Shown here: positions 56,881 through 64,000 of the stretch, in pieces | Layout: every line of letters begins with the position of its first letter | Position numbering within the stretch: the first letter of the stretch is position 1 | NCBI RefSeq assembly: GCF_047511655.1 | Contig: NC_133400.1 | Coordinates: 6,778,001-6,842,000 of the forward strand | Reading direction: 5' to 3' | DNA length: 64,000 bases | DNA from: Castor canadensis | Lineage: Eukaryota; Chordata; Mammalia; Rodentia; Castoridae | Program-made: the position numbers and the translations under genes | The notes under the pieces: generated by a model | The model's database searches: none | Seen by the model: the letters and a program-made list of their open reading frames with translations, nothing else | What the model was told of the DNA's origin: nothing

Positions 56881-57480
56881 CATTTGGAGGGTATGAGAAA
56901 GAATCCACTTTAAAGACAGGTCAGAGTCTTGGCTGACTTCAGTTTCTCACAGTTGTAGAACTGCGAGATTCTCATTTAATTTCTCACTGTCATCATTGGC
57001 TGCTCTCAGCTCTGCTTTCCCAGTCTCTAAATTTCAATCATAACATCTAGAAAACCTGTGGCAATGACATTAAGGCACTTGATAAAGTATTAGTTGTCCT
57101 TCCTTTCTTCAAGCTTACCTTTTATAGCATAGTTTACTAAGAAATGAGGCTAAGATCTTAGTGCAGTGGTAGAATTGGTCATTTGTCCAGTGTCTCTGAA
57201 TGCACTTCCCACTGTGCATATGCCCCACAGGTAGAACTGGATAGATTCCACCAATGACAGAGATCCTCACAGTACACGAAGTGAGAAGTGGCGAACACAC
57301 CAGGTGTTCTGGGTGGTGTTGGAATCCAGTCCCGAGTGTCTTGTTTCTGAGAGTGGAGTCATTTACCTCGTCACACTGAGCAGCGTGATTGGGTATTGTT
57401 CCCAGTTTCATAGCTTCAGAGTCTGGCTTTGTGACTCATTGTCGATTCTGTGGGCCACCTGGTAACTTTTGGTCATTTTG
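56880..57480. other. No recognised feature
   Basis: Mostly unique sequence. A minus-strand open stretch at 57115-57411 has no family I recognise and no splice context. Confidence 0.35.
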
Positions 57481-57489
57481 TTTAATTAA

Positions 57490-57600
57490 AAGCCTATAAT
57501 TTCAGCACTCAGGAAGTGGAAGCAGGAAGCAGGAGGATTTCCAGTTAGAGCCAGCCTGGGCGACATAGTGAGACCCTGTCTCAAAAACCAAAAACTAAAA
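57490..57600 (+). repeat. B1-like SINE
   Basis: It reads gagccagcctgggcgacata and gtgagaccctgtctcaaaaa. Confidence 0.85.
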
Positions 57601-57784
57601 CCCAGAACAAACACACACACAAAACAATGCACAGTGAGGAGCCTGTGGTTTACTATTGGGGTCCCTGGGTAATAAAAGTGTACACTTCCAGTTTGGGCTT
57701 GATTGTGTAATTGATGATTACATGGGGGTCACAGATACCTTCACGTCACAGTTCACAGTGTTCCTGGAAATTATGTTTTGTTAC

Positions 57785-58095
57785 TTATTTTTGTGGTGCT
57801 ACAGTTTGAACCCAGGACCACTTTTACATGCTAGGGAAGCACTCTACTATGTGCTCTGTCCCCAGGTCAGGAGTTATTTTTCAATGTAGCTGTTTCCAAA
57901 GTGCACCATTTACTCTCCTTGGTTAGCATTCCATCGTAGCTAACAAAAGCCTTTTCCTCATTAGGTGTGTTGTGCTGTGTTTTGCTATGTGTATTCTTTG
58001 AGGCAGGGTCTCACCATGGAGCCCAGGCTGGCCTCGAATTCACGATCCTCCTGCCTCAGCTGAGATTACAGGAGTGCACTACAATTCCTGGCTTA
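57785..58095 (-). repeat. ID-like and B1-like SINEs
   Basis: ID-like at 57790-57865 and B1-like at 57985-58092 (aggcagggtctcaccatgga, gcctcgaattcacgatcctc). Confidence 0.8.
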
Positions 58096-58241
58096 TATGT
58101 GCTTTTGTGTCTGTCACCTCTGATAACAGACTAGTGTCTGGCTTCCTTCTCTTCCTGGAGAAAGAGGAGGAAGTATTCTCTCTGCTTCTCTTTGAAACTC
58201 ATCAGTGCCTTGTGGTTGGTTTCACTAATGACAATTGAACT

Positions 58242-58283
58242 TAGGGGCTGGTGGAGTGGTTCAAAGGGTAGAGCGCCTGCCTA
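58242..58283 (+). repeat. Tailless ID-like SINE fragment
   Basis: The 42-base insert (ggggctggtggagtggttca, gagcgcctgccta) is only the 5' part of the tRNA-like monomer and has no A tail. The flanks actaatgaca(a/g)ttgaact are at 58224-58241 and 58284-58301, 17 of 18 identical. Confidence 0.88.
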
Positions 58284-58301
58284 ACTAATGACAGTTGAAC
58301 T

Positions 58302-59420
58302 GAAGCCGTTGTGTGAGTTATTTCCTGGCAGAATCGTATAGCTGGCATTAGTCCTTGTGTCTGCCATTGCATCCCACCATCTCAGCTGGTTCTGGTTCCC
58401 AATGACGAAGTCTCCATCAGTTCACGTTCCAGAGTGAGGACAATGTGGAGCCGAGTCCAGGCATCAGAGAGTGGACTTATGCATGAGTTAGAAATGAGCG
58501 AGGGCAGCTTTGTATCGCTGGAAAACCTTGGGTTTGCTTGTCATTACAGCACATCTTTGCGTACCTTGACTAGCACCAGCTCGCTGTGGCTGACCAACAG
58601 TAACCATGGCAAGTTGAAGTGTCCCCTGGAAAGGCTGCCAGTGCCACCTTCTTCAAAAGGGACATGGCTGCTTGAGTCATATCTGGGGCAAAGAAAGAAA
58701 CAACAACAAGAAAAAGGAAAGAAAAATTCAGAGTGTTATTAATTTATAGCTGCATTTCTAACTCCAGTTTCATTAAAATGATTAACCACATTCTTGCTTC
58801 CTTTATCAGAATAATACAATGAAACCAAGTAGAGTAAAGGCCCTTTTTGTACTAGGGGCACACTCCTGTCTGCTCTTCTGGGTTCTTGTCTTCAGCCACC
58901 AGCCTTTTGGTCAGGTGGTCTCCTTTTCACAAAGGCTTTTCTTTGGGCAACACTACTTTTTGAATAGTAGAAATGTTCATCTTCCTCAGTTTATGTGGAT
59001 TTCTTCTACTAAACACACAGCAACTACTGTCTTCTGCATTCAGTTGTGATACTGACTGCCTCTTCTATTCACCGTGGGTGCTTAGTGGATGGATGTCTGC
59101 ATTCCTTTTAGGAGCGAGACACTTCGTATGCTAAGTTACAGATTGGGTTAGGTTGTTAAAACTACAGTGACTTTGCCAGGTGTGTAATAAAGAGCTGTTT
59201 TGTAGTCGGTGTACCTCACAGTTCATTAAGAAGCCACATGATCTTAAGATAGTGTCAAAGATCCAAATAGCGATGTCTACTCTTTTTCTGTATTTCCATC
59301 CCACTCTGACAGTTCGGGATAGTCAGTGAGGCGGCCTCATGTACTCACTCTGACTTGAGAATGATTGGATAATTATTTATGGAGTTCCTCTAAATAAACT
59401 TCATAAACACTGTGGTCTGA
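58302..59420. other. Long non-repetitive block, function unknown
   Basis: About 1.1 kb free of repeats I know. Open frames are short (up to 102 codons at 58434-58742) and carry no motif. It ends near ctctaaataaacttcataaa (AATAAA at about 59393). It may be intronic sequence of the next gene, an unrecognised exon or UTR, or a decayed retrocopy. Confidence 0.3.
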
Positions 59421-59854
59421 CTTGTTATACTTTTGTCTTTTGTTGTACACCGTCCTTGTTCAGGGTCTTTACTTCAGCTTAAAATTGCATAAACCCTGTC
59501 ATTCATCCTTGGGTACATTTATTTCAGTTTGCTTAAAGTCAAAATTCACAGCCCCCTGACTTCCACCATTCTGCCACCTTTCATCTCTTAAACCACTCTG
59601 ATAATGCAATAGCTTCATTTTTTTTCCTAAGGAGAATTTCACCTAGTAGAGAGAATGAGAGAATAGTGCAGGTAATCTCCACTTCATCACACCTGTGGAC
59701 AACAAATAGCGCTCAGGCCACTCTGTTTCATCATTCCCTCCACTCCATCAATCATGACGGTTTGTATTATTGGTAAGATAAATGACTTCATAGTTCTTTG
59801 CTCATTTCCTTTCTGATTCTGTGTTTAGTGCTACTAGAAAAGATATTTTCTAAA

Positions 59855-59945
59855 GCCCACCATGGTGGTTCATGCCTGTAATTCTAGTACTTGGGAGGCA
59901 GAGGAAGGAGGATAGCAAGTTGAAGACCATTCTGGGCTAAAAAGA
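59855..59945 (+). repeat. B1-like SINE
   Basis: It reads ccaccatggtggttcatgcc and tgtaattctagtacttggga. Confidence 0.75.
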
Positions 59946-60494
59946 AAAGAATTTCCATAGTCTATCTCTTAGACTGTCCCTCGCCATTCTTTCTTTCACT
60001 TCTAAGTGTCCTAAGTTCTCAGATCTGTGTTTATTACTGTTTACCCAATACGTGCTCAGGGTGTTGGACGCTCAGTCGGCAATTCCTCTGTGCCATGGCT
60101 CCAGTCACTTCAGTTACTTTGTGACAGAGTTCAATTCCTTCTGGCTGCTACACCTGTGAGGCTTCCTGCTTGTGCTCCAAATCAGGTTTTCTTTTCTGCT
60201 GTGTCTGCATGCGCACTTCCCATGACACTGTTTTCTCCGTGGTCTTTGAGTTTTTTTGTCATGGTACAAAACATTTGTGTGGACTCTGATGCGTGCTTTT
60301 GACAAGTCAGTTTCAGACTGAATCAGGTCATAAAGCTCAGAGGAAGCCACGAAGTACAATGGTATGGACTCTTGATTTCTTCAAATCTATTAATTAGCTG
60401 TAATTTTCTATCAGAAAATAGGTCAGTGCAGACTTCTGCATTCTTAAAACTGGATGCAATTTGTAGGAAACCACACATCCTTTTTAAATTTTTT

Positions 60495-60825
60495 TGAAAC
60501 AGACCTGCTGTGTAGCCCAGAATGGCCTCAAACTCCATCCTCCTGCCTCAGCCTCCTGACGTGCCCCACCATGCTCAGCTATAGTTGATTTTGGTTGCTT
60601 ATTGTCCATTTCTATTGTGTTGGTTAACATTGGTTAGAATACCGCATAGGTAATAAAGTGTGAAGGTGTACTTAAAACGAGAAAACCTAAAATTAAGACT
60701 ATGCTACCCGTGACCTGATTTTTCTTTTCTTTTGAATAATTTGTATTGACAATACTGGGGTTTTGAACTCAGGACCTTGTGCTTGCTAGGTAGCCGTTCT
60801 ACCATTCAAACCACTCCATTGGCTG
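60495..60825 (-). repeat. B1-like and ID-like SINEs
   Basis: B1-like at 60500-60582 (gtgtagcccagaatggcctc) and ID-like at 60745-60825 (ttttgaactcaggaccttgt). Confidence 0.75.
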
Positions 60826-61529
60826 CTGATTTTTCTTTAATTAGGAAAAGCCCAGTGATGTTCTTTTTCAGGAGTAGAATGCTTTGGTGTGTTAGCAGCC
60901 ACAGAGCCTTTAACAATCTGCAGTATAGTTGTCTGTACTTTTGACATCAGATCTCCCATTAAATGAGTAAATTGCACATAACAAATATGTATCATGCTCA
61001 TAGCCAGCTCTGGCACTTAATAAGAGCTCTGAGTTTTACTCTTAAACTTCTGCTATTGAGTACTAGAATGACTGAACCTTCTCCTAGCACCCTTGAGGGG
61101 GTCCATTTTCTATTGCAGAATCACATCTTTTGGCCTCCGCCATTCCTTTCCTTATCTGTATATAGTTTCAGATTTTCCCATGACGTGAGGAGGAGTTGAA
61201 GGCGCTGGAGATGGTTACCCCGGGAGAGAGAAAAGCAGTTAATGGGGCAGTTGGGTGTTGAGACAGGGTCAGCACCCTTTTGTGCCCACAGACCGCTGTG
61301 TGATTCTGATGCTGGCGTGCTCAGGTCCGTAGACTTCTTGAGGTCCATGCATGCACCTACTGTTGCAAAGCCTCGCTCTGGAGAGCGGAGCTAGGAGCAG
61401 GGGGAGAGGATGTTGATGGGGTTGGGAAACCAGCGTTAGCTTGATGTAAGGGAGAGAATTCTAACAGAGCAGCAATTCTCTCACTTTACTGGTCTTTAGT
61501 GTCACCTAGGATACTTTTAAAAAGACAGT

Positions 61530-61865
61530 TTACAGCTGAGGCAGAGATTTGGAGGATCACAGTTCGAAGCCAGCCCTAGGCATATAGTTTGTGAGACCCT
61601 ATCTCAAAAATACTCAACACAAAACAGGGCTGGTGGAGTGGCTCAAGTGGTAGAGTGCTTGCCTAGCAAGTGCAACGGCCTGAGTTCAAACCCCAGTACC
61701 ATGAAAAAACAAAACAAAACAAAAAAACCCTCCAGCCAGATGTGGTGGCATGTGTCTATAATCTCAGCTACTTGGGAGGCTGAGGCAGGAGGAATACTTG
61801 AGCCTAGGAGTTTGAGGCCAACATAGGCAACATAGTGAGACCCCATCTCAAAAAAAAAAAAAAAT
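61530..61865 (+). repeat. Dimeric SINE plus B1-like SINE
   Basis: The dimer, without its 5' end, spans 61530-61730 (cctagcaagtgcaacggcct). The B1-like copy spans 61735-61865 (agtttgaggccaacataggc). Confidence 0.88.
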
Positions 61866-62504
61866 CCCAACACTTATACTATACCCAGACCCACCTAGAC
61901 CTTAGTCTAGGAATCAGTACTTTTTATAAAACTCCCCAGGACTCCCAAGTGCAGCCACATTTGAGGACCAGTAAATTAGAGAACTTTGTCATTGGACCAG
62001 GTTCTCCAAGTTCTGCCTTTTCATTGGAGGTAATTCAAGCACAGAACATTTTCCTCACTGATCTTAACATTCTGACTATACTTAATCTCTCCCAAATAGT
62101 GTCTGTTTCTTTTCTATATTAACTTCAATTCAATTTATTTTATTATTTAGTAAATGACTTTGCTCTTGACTCATAAGCCACTGGGGACCCACACCTTGCT
62201 TTCTCTCATCCAAACATTGAGAGAACATTTTCTTTAAACTGTGCACTTGTTACTTGTTAAGTCTGTGGGGTTCCACAGAAAAATGCACTTGTGATTCAGA
62301 AGGGAACAAGGTCTGTGTCGTGTGCTTGTAGGAGCTTCTTGGGCCAGGCAGTGTCTGATGTCAAATTTCAGAACATGAAAGTGTCAGGCTGACTTGAACA
62401 ATCTGTCTAATCTGTGCTTCTAGTTCTCAGTCACTTGTGACAGAGTTTTTTTCCTTTAAGATTTCGTTCATTTCCCTTGATGTCATCTTGGAAATGGACA
62501 GTAG

Positions 62505-62598
62505 CATTTTTTTGGGGGGGTGGGACTGGGGTTTGAACTTGAGGTGTCATGCTCACTGGCACGTGCTCCACTGGGTGAGCCATGCCACCCTTCCTCTT
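62505..62598 (-). repeat. ID-like SINE
   Basis: It reads gggactggggtttgaacttg and cacgtgctccactgggtgag. Confidence 0.7.
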
Positions 62599-63184
62599 AT
62601 TGAAAACGAATAGGATGCTCAGATTCTGGCTTTTCCATGGGTAAATGGAGCTTTGTCCCCATCAGAATGCCACCTCAAGCCTGTGTGAGGGAGCCAAAGT
62701 GGCCGTTAAACAGTTGCAATGGGAAGTACTGATCTCTACCTCCACAGCAAATGGAAAGGTGGTTCTGCCAGGGATCTTGTCTCAGTGTGAGAAAGCGAAG
62801 GGTGGCTCCCGCTGGCTTATGTCTCCTCATAGCAAGGACTTCCTGGAGAGGACACTGGCTGCTGGACTGTTGGTAGCCCCTGCATAAGCATTTTATGGAA
62901 TTCCCACCGCTTGTGGGGTCCTCAGGAAGAACCCTGTCTGTGGGAAGGCACTGTGACTGTGTGCTTTGCATAGGTGGCCAGACAGATCCAGAAGTAACTT
63001 GCTCAAGGTCACGATGGATCGGAACTATTAGCCTGTTTGACTCCAGAGTCTGATCTGATCAGGACCACAACTTTTCCAGACCTTTTGATTGGTTTATAAA
63101 TTCCAAGTTTCATTTTTCAACCTGGAAAAGCACCTGCCAAGGAGAGGTAGCATCATCGTCGTCGTCGTCACTATCATACTGCTC

Positions 63185-63590
63185 GTTCTCTAGGGTTGCC
63201 ATAGCAAAGCATCCCTGACTGGACTAGACGGAAATTTATTATCTCACAGTTCTGGAGGTGCTAAGTCCAAAATCAGGTATTAGCAGGGTTGGTTCCTTCT
63301 GAGGGCTCTGAGGAAAGGATCTGTTTTCGGCTACTCTCTTTAGCTTGTAGATGGGTTTCTTCTCCGTGTCTTTTCACATCTTTTCCCCTCTCTGCATGTC
63401 TATGTATCCAAATTTCCTCTTTGTATAAGGATGCCTGTCATACTGAATTGGAGCCAGTCCTACAGACCTCATTCTGACTTGATTATCCCTGTTAAGATTC
63501 TATCTCCAAATAAGGCCACGTTCTCAGGTACCGGGGATTGGGACTTCAAAATATGAATTTGGGGGAATGCAATTCAAGCCATACTACCTA
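63185..63590 (+). repeat. Old interspersed repeat, best-preserved copy
   Basis: It reads tctcacagttctggaggtgc, gggttggttccttctgaggg, tccaaataaggccacgttct and tatgaatttgggggaatgca. Confidence 0.6.
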
Positions 63591-63594
63591 CTAT

Positions 63595-63720
63595 TTATTG
63601 ACTGATTCCTCCCCTGGGCTTTTTAACATGTACTCTTTCATTTAATCTCCATAAAAGGTCTTGACAAATGAGGGTGTTCTCATTTTGCAACTAAGAAACT
63701 AAAATAGAGAGGGATTGATA
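63595..63720 (-). repeat. MIR element (degraded)
   Basis: It reads ctttcatttaatctccataa and ctcattttgcaactaagaaa. Confidence 0.6.
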
Positions 63721-63924
63721 TAGTGTGACAACATGGAATTTCCCTCACATTTCTTTTTCCTGTGTACTCTTGTCAATTGAATATAATTAAGTGTATTATA
63801 TACATAATTGCTTTGCAAATATGCCTTGTCCTTTTAAAAATATTTGAAATTGGGGAAATGAATTTCTGGGGAATATTACCCAAAGTCTAGAGATAGGGCT
63901 ATTCCAGGAGTTAGCAGATAAGTC

Positions 63925-64000
63925 TATTTCTTTTCATCTCATTACATTCTATGTTTAAAATGCATCTCTTGTAGACAGCATACATTCAGGTTAACTGCTC
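63925..64000 (-). mobile_element. L1 ORF2 fragment running off the window
   Basis: The string atctcttgtagacagcatac is an antisense L1 ORF2 landmark. The element continues beyond the window. Confidence 0.5.

Noticed and set aside
53880-64000. C16orf46 coding exons
   Set aside because: I expected them from synteny but found no open frame or splice context that I recognise as this protein. They probably lie beyond the window.
1-64000. Bacterial-type features (CRISPR, operons, riboswitches)
   Set aside because: The sequence is mammalian and nothing of this kind is present.

Overview
This window is mammalian nuclear DNA: multi-exon genes with GT-AG introns, two CpG islands, and interspersed repeats at every scale. 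The most abundant repeat is a dimeric SINE. Its left half is 7SL/B1-like (core cctgtaatcc, tagctactcagga) and its right half is tRNA/ID-like (core gttcaaaccccagtac, tgcctagcaagc). Together with L1 elements that have a G-rich 3' UTR, this points to a rodent. My recollection of these consensus sequences suggests a castorimorph (beaver-like) species at moderate confidence; I could not run a search.

Layout on the + strand. (1) Positions 747-25072 hold the last 16 coding exons of PKD1L2 (polycystin-1-like 2), from the membrane segment after the PLAT domain to the stop codon. Exons 747-11338 are open and frame-consistent. The exons for the channel domain carry four independent lesions: a -1 frameshift at about 12405-12428, a -1 frameshift in a G run at 20696-20700, a 53-bp palindromic insertion with an in-frame stop at 22794-22846, and a TAG codon at 23530-23532. 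PKD1L2 is therefore probably a pseudogene here. (2) Positions 25073-30590 are intergenic, with SINEs, a probable solo LTR and a MIR. (3) A CpG island at 30590-31600 and five exons at 31198-40873 form an intact GCSH gene for the 173-residue mitochondrial glycine cleavage H protein, with the lipoyl lysine at residue 107. (4) Positions 43532-49729 are a degraded minus-strand class I (gammaretrovirus-like) provirus with two LTRs, a tRNA-Pro type primer-binding site and a polypurine tract. A 5S rRNA tailless retropseudogene lies inside it. (5) A second CpG island at 53220-54330 probably starts the next gene. From the known human order PKD1L2-GCSH-C16orf46 I infer the C16orf46 promoter, but I recognise no C16orf46 coding exon before the end of the window. 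(6) Positions 54340-64000 are repeat-rich, with a non-repetitive block at about 58290-59420.

PKD1L2 and GCSH do not work together; they are neighbours by synteny only. GCSH carries the lipoyl arm that shuttles the aminomethyl group between the P, T and L proteins of the glycine cleavage system in the mitochondrial matrix. PKD1L2 would encode a large polycystin-family membrane protein, and human PKD1L2 is itself known as a polymorphic pseudogene. The strongest observations are the multiply broken PKD1L2 channel domain (including a template-switch-like palindromic insertion), the provirus with its captured 5S copy, and two 3'-truncated RNA copies without poly(A).
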